64,000 nt of DNA from Skermanella mucosa (GTDB taxonomy: Bacteria; Pseudomonadota; Alphaproteobacteria; Azospirillales; Azospirillaceae): positions 4,267,001 through 4,331,000 of the forward strand of contig NZ_CP086106.1 in assembly GCF_016765655.2 (NCBI RefSeq). Reading direction: 5' to 3'. The translations under genes were made by a program, and so were the position numbers. Shown here piece after piece: positions 51,663-60,057 of the stretch (positions within the stretch are counted from its first letter, which is position 1; each line of letters starts with the position of its first letter). Below the pieces are notes generated by a model that worked only from the letters and a program-made list of their open reading frames with translations, had not been told where the DNA came from and made no database searches.

Positions 51663-52759
51663 TGGCCGGCCTCGACATCTCCTTCTACGGGTCCAGCCTG
51701 GTCTCGGCCTACTGGAACGGCGCCGCGACCTATTACCGGGGCATCATCCGGGCCCTGGCGGCGCGCGGTCACCGCGTGACCTTCTTCGAGCCGGATGCCT
51801 ATGGGCGCCAGCAGCACCGCGACATCCCCGATCCCGACTGGGCGCGGGTGGTGGTCTACCCCAACGACGAGGCGAGCGCCCGCCGGGCGCTGGAACAGGG
51901 CCGCAACGCCGACGTGATCGTCAAGGCCAGCGGCGTCGGGGTGTTCGACGGCCTGCTGGAGGCCGGCGTGCTCGACGTGCGGCGCCCGGACGCCACCGTG
52001 ATCTTCTGGGACGTGGACGCTCCGGCGACCCTGGCGTCAATGCGGGAGAACCCCGGCGACACGCTGCGCCCGCTGATTCCCCGCTACGACATGGTGCTGA
52101 CCTACGGTGGCGGCGACCCGGTGATCCGAGCCTACCGCGAGGTCGGCGCGCGGGACTGCGTGCCGATCTACAACGCCCTGGACCCCGACACCCACCACCC
52201 GGTGCCGGCCGACCCGCGCTTCGCCGCCGACCTGGGCTTCATGGCGAACCGCCTTCCCGACCGCGAGGCGCGGGTCGAGGAATTCTTCCTGAAGGCCGCC
52301 GCGGCGCTGCCCGGCCGGCGTTTCCTGCTGGGCGGCAACGGCTGGGGCGACAAGCCGATGCCGGGCAACGTCAATTATATCGGCCACGTCTATACCGCCG
52401 ACCACAACGCCGTGAACTGCTCCGCGCTGGCCGTGCTGAACGTTGCCCGCGACAGCATGGCCGCCGTCGGCTTCTCGCCGGCCACCCGCGTGTTCGAGGC
52501 GGCGGGAGCCGGCGCCTGCGTGATCACCGACGCCTGGGAAGGAATCGAACAGTTCCTGATCCCCGGCGAGGAGATCCTGGTGGCGCGCGATGGCGCCGAG
52601 GTCGCGGCCCATGTGGACGCGCTGACGCCCGAGCGGTCCCGCGCCATCGGCGAGGCGGCCCGGCGCCGCATGCTCGACGCCCACACCTACGCCCACCGCG
52701 CCGGGGAGGTCGAGGCCCTGCTGGTGAACGGCGCCCATGCCGGGCGGGTCCCGGCATGA
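51662..52759 (+). CDS. CgeB-like glycosyltransferase 2
   Basis: This 365-residue GT-B protein is of the same type as its neighbours. The N-terminal motif is ISFYGSSLVSAYWNGAATYY followed by RGIIRALAARGHRVTFFEPD, the middle has NALDPDTHHPV, and the donor half contains FSPATRVFEAAGAGACVITD and HTYAHRAGEVEALL. The start ATG overlaps the previous stop by one base, and its own stop overlaps the next ATG in an ATGA junction. The substrates are unknown. Paralogy with the flanking genes is visible from shared motifs, not from an alignment. Confidence 0.8.
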   Translation: MAGLDISFYGSSLVSAYWNGAATYYRGIIRALAARGHRVTFFEPDAYGRQQHRDIPDPDWARVVVYPNDEASARRALEQGRNADVIVKASGVGVFDGLLEAGVLDVRRPDATVIFWDVDAPATLASMRENPGDTLRPLIPRYDMVLTYGGGDPVIRAYREVGARDCVPIYNALDPDTHHPVPADPRFAADLGFMANRLPDREARVEEFFLKAAAALPGRRFLLGGNGWGDKPMPGNVNYIGHVYTADHNAVNCSALAVLNVARDSMAAVGFSPATRVFEAAGAGACVITDAWEGIEQFLIPGEEILVARDGAEVAAHVDALTPERSRAIGEAARRRMLDAHTYAHRAGEVEALLVNGAHAGRVPA

Positions 52760-53880
52760 CCGGGATCGTCTACGGGCGCATGGCCGAACGGGCGGCCGGG
52801 CTGTCGATCGTCGTCCTCGGCCTCAGCATCACGTCGTCCTGGGGCAACGGCCACGCGACCACGTACCGGGCGCTGGTCAAGGCCCTTTCCGACCGCGGCC
52901 ACGACGTGCTGTTCCTGGAAGCCGACCGCCCCTGGTACGCCGCCCACCGCGACCTGGCGGAGCCGCCCTTCTGCCGGACCGCGCTGTACCAGGATCTGGA
53001 GGACCTTCGCGATCGGTTCACCCGGGAGGTCCGCGACGCCGACCTGGTGATCGTCGGGTCCTTCGTTCCGGACGGCGTCGATGTCGGCGGCTGGGCGATC
53101 CGGACCGCGCGCGGCGTCACGGCCTTCTACGACATCGACACCCCGGTGACGCTGGCGAAGCTGGAACGCGGCGACGTCGAGTATCTGAGCCCAGACCTGA
53201 TCCCGCGCTACGACATCTACCTGTCTTTCACCGGCGGTCCGACCCTCGGGCGGCTGGAGAGGCAGTTCGGCTCGCCGATGGCCCGCGCGCTCTACTGCTC
53301 GGTCGATCCCGAGCGGTACTATCCGGAAACGGGAATCGGCCCGGGGTGGGACCTGGGGTATCTCGGCACCTACAGCCCCGACCGCCAACCGACGGTGGAC
53401 CGGCTGCTGGTGGAACCGGCTCGGGCCTGGGCGGAGGGGAGATTCGTGGTCGCCGGGCCGCAGTATCCGGAAACCATCGGCTGGCCCGGCAACGTCGAAC
53501 GGGTCGACCACCTGCCGCCGGACCAGCATCGCGCCTTCTACAACGCCCAGCGATTCACGCTTAACGTGACGCGGGCCGACATGATCGCGGCCGGGTGGTC
53601 GCCCAGCGTCCGGCTGTTCGAGGCGGCAGCGTGCGGGACGCCGATCATCAGCGACTGGTGGCCGGGCCTGGACGGCCTGTTCGAGCCAGGCACGGAGATC
53701 ATCATCGCGGCGGATGCCGGAGCCGTGCTCGAAACCCTGCGATCCATGTCCGATGGTCACCGTCAGGCGATCGGCGAACGGGCGCGTTCGCGGATCCTCG
53801 CCAACCACACGGCGGCACACCGCGCGGCCGAGCTGGAAATGTTCGTCGCGGAAGCGCGGGCGGCCGTTTCCACCGCGTGA
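52756..53880 (+). CDS. CgeB-like glycosyltransferase 3
   Basis: This 374-residue GT-B protein has the N-terminal motif VVLGLSITSSWGNGHATTYR followed by ALVKALSDRGHDVLFLEADR, the middle CSVDPERYYPE, and the donor half with WSPSVRLFEAAACGTPIISD and NHTAAHRAAELE. It is the third of the series and the last gene of the cluster. It overlaps the preceding gene by four bases and is followed by a GC-rich hairpin. Like the other two it may add one residue of a repeating or capped oligosaccharide. Confidence 0.8.
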   Translation: MTGIVYGRMAERAAGLSIVVLGLSITSSWGNGHATTYRALVKALSDRGHDVLFLEADRPWYAAHRDLAEPPFCRTALYQDLEDLRDRFTREVRDADLVIVGSFVPDGVDVGGWAIRTARGVTAFYDIDTPVTLAKLERGDVEYLSPDLIPRYDIYLSFTGGPTLGRLERQFGSPMARALYCSVDPERYYPETGIGPGWDLGYLGTYSPDRQPTVDRLLVEPARAWAEGRFVVAGPQYPETIGWPGNVERVDHLPPDQHRAFYNAQRFTLNVTRADMIAAGWSPSVRLFEAAACGTPIISDWWPGLDGLFEPGTEIIIAADAGAVLETLRSMSDGHRQAIGERARSRILANHTAAHRAAELEMFVAEARAAVSTA

Positions 53881-53894
53881 CGGATCGGGAAAAT

Positions 53895-53924
53895 GCCGGC
53901 CGTGGACATGTTGTCGCGGCCGGC
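53895..53924 (+). terminator. Hairpin ending the saccharide cluster
   Basis: GCCGGCCG (53895-53902) pairs with CGGCCGGC (53917-53924) around a 14-base loop, followed by CCCTTTGCC. It lies 14 bases after the last stop codon. The T-run is short, so this is a moderate terminator candidate. Confidence 0.6.
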
Positions 53925-54090
53925 CCCTTTGCCCCCGGATCAGCAGTCCGAATAACCGGGCGGCCACGCTCCGTCAAAGACGTATCCCGATAATGGCACG
54001 CCACCGGTGCGGGTTGAATCTGTTTCTATGTGCCGGGAATTTTAGGTAAAATGGAAATGTATTCGAGCAGCCGCAATTTTGAGAAAAAAG

Positions 54091-54729
54091 ATGGAATCCA
54101 AGGTTGAGCATGACGGCACGCGTCTTCGCAACTACCGGATGATGAAGAACATCACCCTGACGAAAGCCGCCGGCATGTGCGGCGTATCGAAGAGCGAGTT
54201 GTCCAAGCTGGAATCCGGGGCGCGCCCCATCCGGCCCGACCATGTGATCAAGCTGGCCGGGGTCTATGGGATCACCCCGCTCGACCTGCTGACACCGGAC
54301 AGCAAGCTGCGCGCCTTCATCGAGCGAGCCACCGATACGCCCCTCCACCAGCACGAGATCCCGCTGTTCGAAGGCCGGACGCTCTCCGCCCGGCAGAATG
54401 ACGCGGTTCCGACCGGCAAGGTCCCCTGCCCGATCCAACTGGTCGACGTGCCGGGCGCCTATGCGGTCAGCATCGGCGACATGGCCAACGCCCCGGCACT
54501 CCTGCCCGGCGTGATACTGCACATCCACCCGCAGCGTCCGGTCGTCATCAACGATCTGGTCATCAACCGCGTGACCTGGTCCCCGCTGGTGTTCTTCCTG
54601 CGGCAATCCGACGACGGGGACCTTTACGGCCTGACCTTGTCGAAGAAGCGCGTCGATCTGGACCGCGACGCGATCGACCTGCTCCACAAGGTGGCGGGAG
54701 TCTGGATGATCAACGGCCCGCGCGAGTGA
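54091..54729 (+). CDS. XRE-family regulator with S24-like C-terminal domain, probably non-cleaving
   Basis: This 212-residue protein has an N-terminal helix-turn-helix of the Cro/cI type (RLRNYRMMKNITLTKAAGMC; VSKSELSKLESGARPI) over residues 8-65. A C-terminal part resembles the LexA/cI S24 fold (AYAVSIGDMANAPALLPGVI). The S24 catalytic serine motif GDSM is replaced by GDMA, so self-cleavage is unlikely. The ATG at 54091 is preceded only by a weak AAAAAG; a TTG at 54079 is in frame. The preceding region is AT-rich. No phage structural genes are near. A second S24-like regulator follows at 55080. Confidence 0.75.
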   Translation: MESKVEHDGTRLRNYRMMKNITLTKAAGMCGVSKSELSKLESGARPIRPDHVIKLAGVYGITPLDLLTPDSKLRAFIERATDTPLHQHEIPLFEGRTLSARQNDAVPTGKVPCPIQLVDVPGAYAVSIGDMANAPALLPGVILHIHPQRPVVINDLVINRVTWSPLVFFLRQSDDGDLYGLTLSKKRVDLDRDAIDLLHKVAGVWMINGPRE

Positions 54730-55079
54730 ATGGACACGCACGAGTCGCTCCCCTTTTCCAAGCCGCAACCCCACGACGCCGCCTGTGCGGAGCGTAGCGG
54801 CCTGCGATCCGCCCCGTGCAATGCCGCAAGACCGAATTTCCGGTTCGGACATCCGCTCGGATTCCGCACAGCGCATTCCCTGAATCGGTATTCGAACGGC
54901 TTTGCTCTAAGTCGTCTTGTTACTTCCTGTTCATGAACATTCCTGGATCGGAACATTATCCGACGGCATCCGATAGCATTGATAACTAACCAATTTTCAT
55001 CTTTCCAAGAGGCGAAATTAGAAAATACACCGGATTTTCTTTTTGCTATGACTGCGTAGCAAGCAGTTGGGGGCAGACG
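54730..55079. promoter_or_regulatory. AT-rich regulatory gap with two palindromes before the second S24-like gene
   Basis: This 350-base gap is clearly lower in GC than the genome. Near its end it holds two inverted repeats: GAAAAT-N7-ATTTTC (55021-55039) and TTGCTA-N8-TAGCAA (55043-55062). They are back to back and end 17 bases before the start codon of the next regulator gene, the expected place for autoregulatory operators. No gene is supported in the rest of the gap. Confidence 0.5.
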
Positions 55080-55709
55080 ATGAAAATGGTCTTGGATGGC
55101 GCGGATGGTCATCGCCAGTCGGTTCTTGCCCTGATCAGGACCAAGAGCACTTTAAAGGCCGCCAGCATCGCCTGCGGCAGAAATCACGGCTACTTCCATC
55201 AATATCTGTTCCAAAGCAAGCCGCGCTTCCTCCCGGAAGACGTGCGGATCAAGTTGGCTCAGTACCTGGGAATAGGAGAAAGCCGGCTGCGTGAACCGGA
55301 ATTGCTTGTTTCGGCGGAAATGCCGGTTTCCGCCTCCGCTGAAACGCGCCCCAGACTGATGGTTTACGGACGGGCATCCGATCTGGAGATCGACATGACC
55401 TCGCCGGTCGCCGAGACCGAGCGGCCGGCCACGCTGGCCCATGTGATCGACGCCTTCGCCGCTTATGTCCACGATGGGGCGCTCAGCCCATGCCTGCCGG
55501 TCGGCAGCCTGGTCTATGTCGATCCGAGCAAGCCGTTGCGGCCTGGCGATTTCGTCCTGGTCAAGCAGGCTACCACCGCCCGGATCGCGGTGTTCCGCGG
55601 AAGGAACGCCGATGGCGTCATCCTGGATTTCGGCGGCGGGCGGGAGGAATCGATGGGTATCGGGCGGTCGGCCGCCATCTGCAAGATCGTCGGTGCCGAC
55701 TATCCCTGA
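55080..55709 (+). CDS. S24/LexA-fold regulator-like protein lacking the catalytic serine
   Basis: This 209-residue protein has an N-terminal region (STLKAASIACGRNHGYFHQY ... LPEDVRIKLAQYLGIGESRL) that looks like a short DNA-binding helical domain. The C-terminal part aligns with the S24 peptidase fold: DGALSPCLPVGSLVYVDPSK and PLRPGDFVLVKQ match the LexA pattern DGDSM-x-P-x-x-x-x-GDLVLVD, with Ala where the nucleophile Ser would be. It may therefore sense a signal without self-cleavage. The start ATG at 55080 follows GGGGGCAG. It overlaps the convergent kinase gene by ten bases. Confidence 0.72.
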   Translation: MKMVLDGADGHRQSVLALIRTKSTLKAASIACGRNHGYFHQYLFQSKPRFLPEDVRIKLAQYLGIGESRLREPELLVSAEMPVSASAETRPRLMVYGRASDLEIDMTSPVAETERPATLAHVIDAFAAYVHDGALSPCLPVGSLVYVDPSKPLRPGDFVLVKQATTARIAVFRGRNADGVILDFGGGREESMGIGRSAAICKIVGADYP

Positions 55710-57721
55710 CGCGCAGCACCCAAGGGCAAAGCCAGCCCCGACAGGGGCAGGCCTGACCGGGGCAGTATGACGCAGACACGGGTGCCGATGCCAAGCTCGC
55801 TGCGGATGTCGATCCGGCCTCCGTGCATTTCCGTGAGGGAACGCGTCAGGGCCAGCCCGAGACCGGTTCCGGCATGCCTGCGGGTATGGCGGTTGTCGAT
55901 CTGCTCGAACGGGGTCCCGACCCGGCGCAGATCCTCGGGCGCGATGCCGATCCCGGTATCGGATACCGCGACGTGCATCTCGTCCCCGACGACTTCGGTC
56001 GACACCGTTACCTTGCCCCCGCGGTCGGTGAACTTGATCGCGTTGGACAGCAGGTTGAGCAGGATCTAGTTGAGGGCGCGCTCGTCCGCGAGGACGGTGA
56101 CGCCGTCGGGCGGCGTCCCGCCATCGCCGGTTTCGACGATCTCGATGCCCGCCTCGTCGGCCCGGAGGCGGACCATCCGGGTGCAGCGGCGGACCACTGC
56201 CGATACATCGACCTCGGTCCTGTGCAGCACGTATTTCCCGGCTTCGATCTTCGACATGTCGAGGATATCGTTGATCAGCTCCAGCAGGTGCCGGCCGCTG
56301 GTATGGACATCGCGGGCATATTCCACGTAGCGTTGCACGCCGACCGGCCCCAGCGCCTGGGTCTCGATCATCTCGGAGAAGCCGATGATCGCGTTCAGCG
56401 GCGTCCGCAGTTCATGGCTCATCATGGCGAGGAACTGCGACTTGATGCGGCTTGCCTCCTCCGCGTTGTCGCGCGCGGTCAGGTAGCGCGACGCCAGTTC
56501 GGACAGCGCGCAGGTCTGCGCTTCCAGCCGGGAGCGCGCCTCCTCCAGCTCCGCGACATGGACGCGCAGGCTTTCCTCGCTGGTCTTCAGCTTCAGTTCC
56601 TGCTGCTTCAGCAGGGTGATGTCGGTCCTGATGCCGACGATCCCGCCTTCGGACGTACGCCGGTAGCTGCCGAGCAGCCAACGCCCGTCCGGCAATTCCT
56701 GCTCGTGCTCGCCCTCCAGCCGGACACCCTGCGGCGCCAGGCACGCTTCGCCCGAATCCGAGGGAGACAGGTCCTTGTAGCGGCTGTTGCACAGGACCAG
56801 GCGCTGATCGGCGTCCCAGAGCACGAAGCCCTCGTTGACGCTTTCGATGGCGTCCCGAAGCCGCTGCTCGACGCGCTTGATCTCGGTGACGTCGACCCAG
56901 GCCGCCACCATGTGGCCGCGCGGCGTTTTCTGCTCGCTCACCCGGAAATGGCGCCCGTCGGTGAAAGCCACCGTGAGGTCCGTCCCGGTACCGCATTCCC
57001 CGCGGCATCGCAGCCGCGCCTCCATCCACTCCTCGGCATCGCCCTCGATCCGGTAGACACCCGCCTCCACGTTGGCCCGCAGCAGCCGTTCGAACCGGAC
57101 CCCGGGGCGGATCAGGTCGGCGGTGGGTGCGAACAGATCCCGGAAGCGCTTGTTATGGAGAAGCAGCCGGCCCCGCGGATCCCACAGGGTGATGGCCTGC
57201 GAAACGGAGTCGACCGCCTCCTGCAGGCGGTTGTTCGCTTCGCGCAGGGCGTTCAGCTCAAGGCGCCGGGCATCCAGTTCCAACCGGTGCGCCGTGATGT
57301 CGCGCTGGACCGCCAGCACAAGGCGCCGCCCGTCGGTGGCGTCCTGGAAAGGCGAGATCGTCACGTCCGACCAGTATTCCCGTCCGTCCTTGGCATAGCC
57401 GCGGATTTCCGCCCGCACCGCCTGCCCGAGGCCAAGCGCCCGGCATATCCTGGCCAGCTCCCTGCGGGACGGATCGATGCCCGGGAGGAACCCGGGCGTC
57501 AGTCCGGCGATTTCCTCCGGCCGGTAGCCCGTCAATTCGGTGAAAGCGGGATTGACGTAGACGACTCGGGCTCCGGACAGATCGGCGGCGCCGTCGGCGA
57601 GCGTCCAGTCGGCGATGGTCACCGTATCCGGAGAATGGCGGAACAGGGAATCGAAAGCGGGTTCCGGCCGCAAGGCCGTTGGAACCGGGTTCATCTCCCT
57701 GGTGATCGCTCCGCTTTCCAT
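55700..57721 (-). pseudogene. Multi-PAS sensor histidine kinase interrupted by an amber codon
   Basis: Read through, this would be a 673-residue cytoplasmic kinase with three PAS-type domains (starting FDSLFRHSPDTVTIADW, SVSQAITLWDPRGRLL and SVNEGFVLWDADQRLV), a HisKA domain with FLAMMSHELRTPLNAIIGF (phospho-accepting His) and an HATPase domain. A TAG at 56068-56066 falls after LADERALN, where relatives read ALNQILLNLLSNA. A single C-to-T change from CAG explains it. The downstream frame remains open and conserved (ILLNLLSNAIKFTDRGGK; DTGIGIAPEDL; GTGLGLALTRSL) to 55700. It may be a recent nonsense mutation, a sequencing error or suppressed in vivo. The start at 57721 (MESGAITREM) is likely; 57694 is also possible. 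Confidence 0.85.
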
Positions 57722-57832
57722 GATCCCGGCGGTGTGCGGGCATTTCGCCCGGCCTCTTGTCGATATGAAAGGGTACCGGCCGGCGAATGAATCTTTCGTA
57801 AATGATCCGCCAGCAGGAGATGGCAAAAAGAT

Positions 57833-57858
57833 ACCTCCTCCCCGCGAAGGGAGGAGGT
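57833..57858 (-). terminator. Intrinsic terminator after hupE
   Basis: ACCTCCTCCC and GGGAGGAGGT form a perfect ten-pair stem with a six-base loop. On the minus strand it is followed by ATCTTTTT, giving a terminator for hupE about 60 bases past its stop. Confidence 0.8.
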
Positions 57859-57917
57859 TTGCGACAGACGGATCCGCCGCGCCCGGGACCGGAGCGGCGG
57901 AGAAAGGGCCGCTCCGG

Positions 57918-58520
57918 TCAGCCCATCAGGACCAGGGCCACCCCGCCGATGCCGACCAGCGCGCCGCTGCCGCGCACCGCGATCGTTCCGGCCGTACCCC
58001 GGGCGACGTTGCGGATGGCGAGGATCGCCCCGATGCCGGCGCCGTGGAGCAGCGCGGTCGCCAGCGCGAAGCCCATGCCGTACAGCCACGGCGAGGCCGC
58101 CGCCGGCATCTCGGCGCCGTGCGCGTAGCCGTGGAAGACCGCGAAAAGCGCCGTGATCGCGGCGCAGGCGGCCAGCGGAAGCTTCGGCTGGAACGCCACG
58201 AGCCCGCCCAGCACCAGCACCGAACCGATGATGCCCAGCTCGACCGACGGCAGCGGCAGCCCAGCCATGCCGGCCAGCCCGCCCAGCACCATGGTCACGA
58301 CGAACGACTCCGGCAGCACCCAGAGCGCCCGGCCGCCCAGTTGCGCGGCCCACAGGCCGACCGCGACCATGGCGAGCAGATGGTCCAGGCCGCCGAGCGG
58401 ATGCTCGAAGCCGTGCATGAACCCGCCCGGCTCCATGTGCCCCGTGTGTGCGAACGCCGCCATCGGCATGGCCGCCAGCGCGGCCGCCACGAGCCCTAGT
58501 CCGAGACCTGTACGCCTCAT
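57918..58520 (-). CDS. hupE: HupE/UreJ-type membrane protein (nickel permease candidate)
   Basis: This 200-residue protein has a signal-like N-terminus (GLVAAALAAMPMAAFAHTGH) and about six membrane segments. The family motifs HPLGGLDHLLAMVAVGLWAAQ and FAVFHGYAHGAEMP are rich in His that could bind nickel. Related HupE proteins mediate nickel entry for hydrogenase synthesis. The ATG at 58520 has AGGAG eight bases upstream. In rhizobial hup operons hupE lies between hupD and hupF. Here it is divergent from hupS and shares the control region. Confidence 0.9.
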   Translation of the reverse strand: MRRTGLGLGLVAAALAAMPMAAFAHTGHMEPGGFMHGFEHPLGGLDHLLAMVAVGLWAAQLGGRALWVLPESFVVTMVLGGLAGMAGLPLPSVELGIIGSVLVLGGLVAFQPKLPLAACAAITALFAVFHGYAHGAEMPAAASPWLYGMGFALATALLHGAGIGAILAIRNVARGTAGTIAVRGSGALVGIGGVALVLMG

Positions 58521-58884
58521 GTGATCGTCTCCTGAAGAAAGAATTGAAGCCGCCAATGCGCAACCTTGCCAGAAGGCAACTGGCCAGCAGGTGACCTGGA
58601 CCGGGACGGCGACAGCAAGGGTGGATATTTTAACAAAAATTGCCCAATCGCGGTTGATCCAGATCAATGTGAGCCAAAGACATAAGACAGATTGTCTATG
58701 ACCTGGCTGGCAGGGGAAGGCCCGGACCAAGGAATCGCCGGGACAGCGACGGAAAGCAAGGGTCGCGTTCGGTTAGAGGCCTGATTTCGGGAAGCGGCGG
58801 CATTCTGCGGGGCATTCCGCCGCGGACGTCGATCGGGGCCGTCGGGAGCAAGGCGGATCGGGTACAAGCGAAAGGAACAGGCCT
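58521..58884. promoter_or_regulatory. Divergent hupE/hupS control region
   Basis: This 364-base non-coding region lies between the divergent hup genes. It contains the FNR box described separately. It also contains a 13-base palindrome, AGACA-GAT-TGTCT (58685-58697), and near hupS a potential leader hairpin with arms GCGGCGG and CCGCCGC (about 58793-58824). I found no good sigma-54 -24/-12 sequence, unlike rhizobial hup promoters. Confidence 0.6.
58654..58667. promoter_or_regulatory. Perfect FNR box in the hup control region
   Basis: TTGATCCAGATCAA is an exact match to TTGAT-N4-ATCAA. It is centred 134 bases before the hupE start codon and 224 bases before hupS. A class II position would place the hupS RNA start near 58702, but the -10 sequence there is weak. 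It suggests low-oxygen activation of hydrogen uptake. Confidence 0.85.
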
Positions 58885-59985
58885 ATGGCCAGGGTGGAAA
58901 CCTTCTACGACGTGATCCGGCGGCAGGGTATCAGCCGCCGCAGCTTCCTCAAGTTCTGCTCGCTGACCGCGGCTTCCCTCGGACTGGCGCCGGCCTTCGG
59001 GCCGCGCATCGCCCACGCGATGGAGACCAAGCCCCGCATCCCGGTGCTGTGGCTGCACGGGCTGGAATGCACCTGCTGCTCGGAGAGCTTCATCCGCTCC
59101 GCGCACCCGCTGGTCAAGGACGTCGTCCTGTCGATGATCAGCCTGGACTACGACGACACCATCATGGCCGCCGCCGGCCACCAGGCGGAGGCGATCCTCG
59201 ACGAGATCCGCCACGAGTACAAGGGCCGCTACATCGCGGCGGTGGAGGGCAATCCGCCGCTGAACGAGGACGGCATGTACTGCATCATCGGCGGCCGGCC
59301 GTTCGTCGAGCAGCTCCGCGAAGTCTGCTCGGACGCCATGGCCGTGATCTCGTGGGGCTCCTGCGCGTCCTGGGGCTGCGTCCAGGCGGCCAAGCCCAAC
59401 CCGACCCGCGCCACCCCGGTCCACGAGGTCATCACCGACAAGCCGATCATCAAGGTGCCCGGCTGCCCGCCGATCGCCGAGGTGATGACCGGCGTGGTGA
59501 CCTACATGCTGACCTTCGACCGCATTCCGGAACTGGACCGCCAGGGCCGGCCCAAGATGTTCTACAGCCAGCGCATCCACGACAAGTGCTACCGCCGGCC
59601 CCATTTCGACGCCGGCCAGTTCGTCGAGCAGTGGGACGACGAGCAGGCCCAGAAGGGCTATTGCCTCTACAAGATGGGCTGCAAGGGGCCGACCACCTAC
59701 AACGCCTGCTCGACCACCCGGTGGAACGCCGGCGTCTCCTTCCCGATCCAGTCCGGCCACGGCTGCATCGGCTGTTCCGAGGACGGCTTCTGGGACAACG
59801 GCTCGTTCTACGACCGCCTCACCAACATCAAGCAGTTCGGCATCGAGGCGAACGCCGATCAGGTCGGCGGCGCCGTCGCGGGGGTGATCGGCACCGGCAT
59901 CGCGGCCCATGCCGCCGTCAGCGCCGTCAAGCGCGCCCGCATGAAGGCCGGCGAGACCCAGGCCCCCGCCACTCCGCACGACTGA
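58885..59985 (+). CDS. hupS: Uptake [NiFe]-hydrogenase small subunit
   Basis: This 366-residue precursor has a Tat signal with SRRSFLKF at residues 17-24 and cleavage near AHA. The mature protein contains [20 protein letters not shown] for the proximal [4Fe-4S] cluster, [27 protein letters not shown], and the distal and medial cluster ligands ([26 protein letters not shown]). A C-terminal hydrophobic helix ([19 protein letters not shown]) anchors it in the membrane. With HupL it oxidises hydrogen on the periplasmic side and passes electrons to HupC. Confidence 0.97.
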   Translation: MARVETFYDVIRRQGISRRSFLKFCSLTAASLGLAPAFGPRIAHAMETKPRIPVLWLHGLECTCCSESFIRSAHPLVKDVVLSMISLDYDDTIMAAAGHQAEAILDEIRHEYKGRYIAAVEGNPPLNEDGMYCIIGGRPFVEQLREVCSDAMAVISWGSCASWGCVQAAKPNPTRATPVHEVITDKPIIKVPGCPPIAEVMTGVVTYMLTFDRIPELDRQGRPKMFYSQRIHDKCYRRPHFDAGQFVEQWDDEQAQKGYCLYKMGCKGPTTYNACSTTRWNAGVSFPIQSGHGCIGCSEDGFWDNGSFYDRLTNIKQFGIEANADQVGGAVAGVIGTGIAAHAAVSAVKRARMKAGETQAPATPHD

Positions 59986-60057
59986 CCGCTGGTCCGCCCC
60001 CGGAACAAGCGCCCGGACCCGTGAACGCGAAGATCTAAGGACTAGAGGAACAGCGCG

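Noticed and set aside
54091-55709. A prophage region suggested by two phage-repressor-like genes
   Set aside because: No integrase, structural, replication or lysis genes are found on either side. Neighbours are a glycosyltransferase operon and a histidine kinase.
58708-58723. A sigma-54-like sequence TGGCAGGGGAAGGCCC before hupS
   Set aside because: The GC of the -12 element is one base too close and the TTGC element is absent, so it does not meet the spacing rule for sigma-54.
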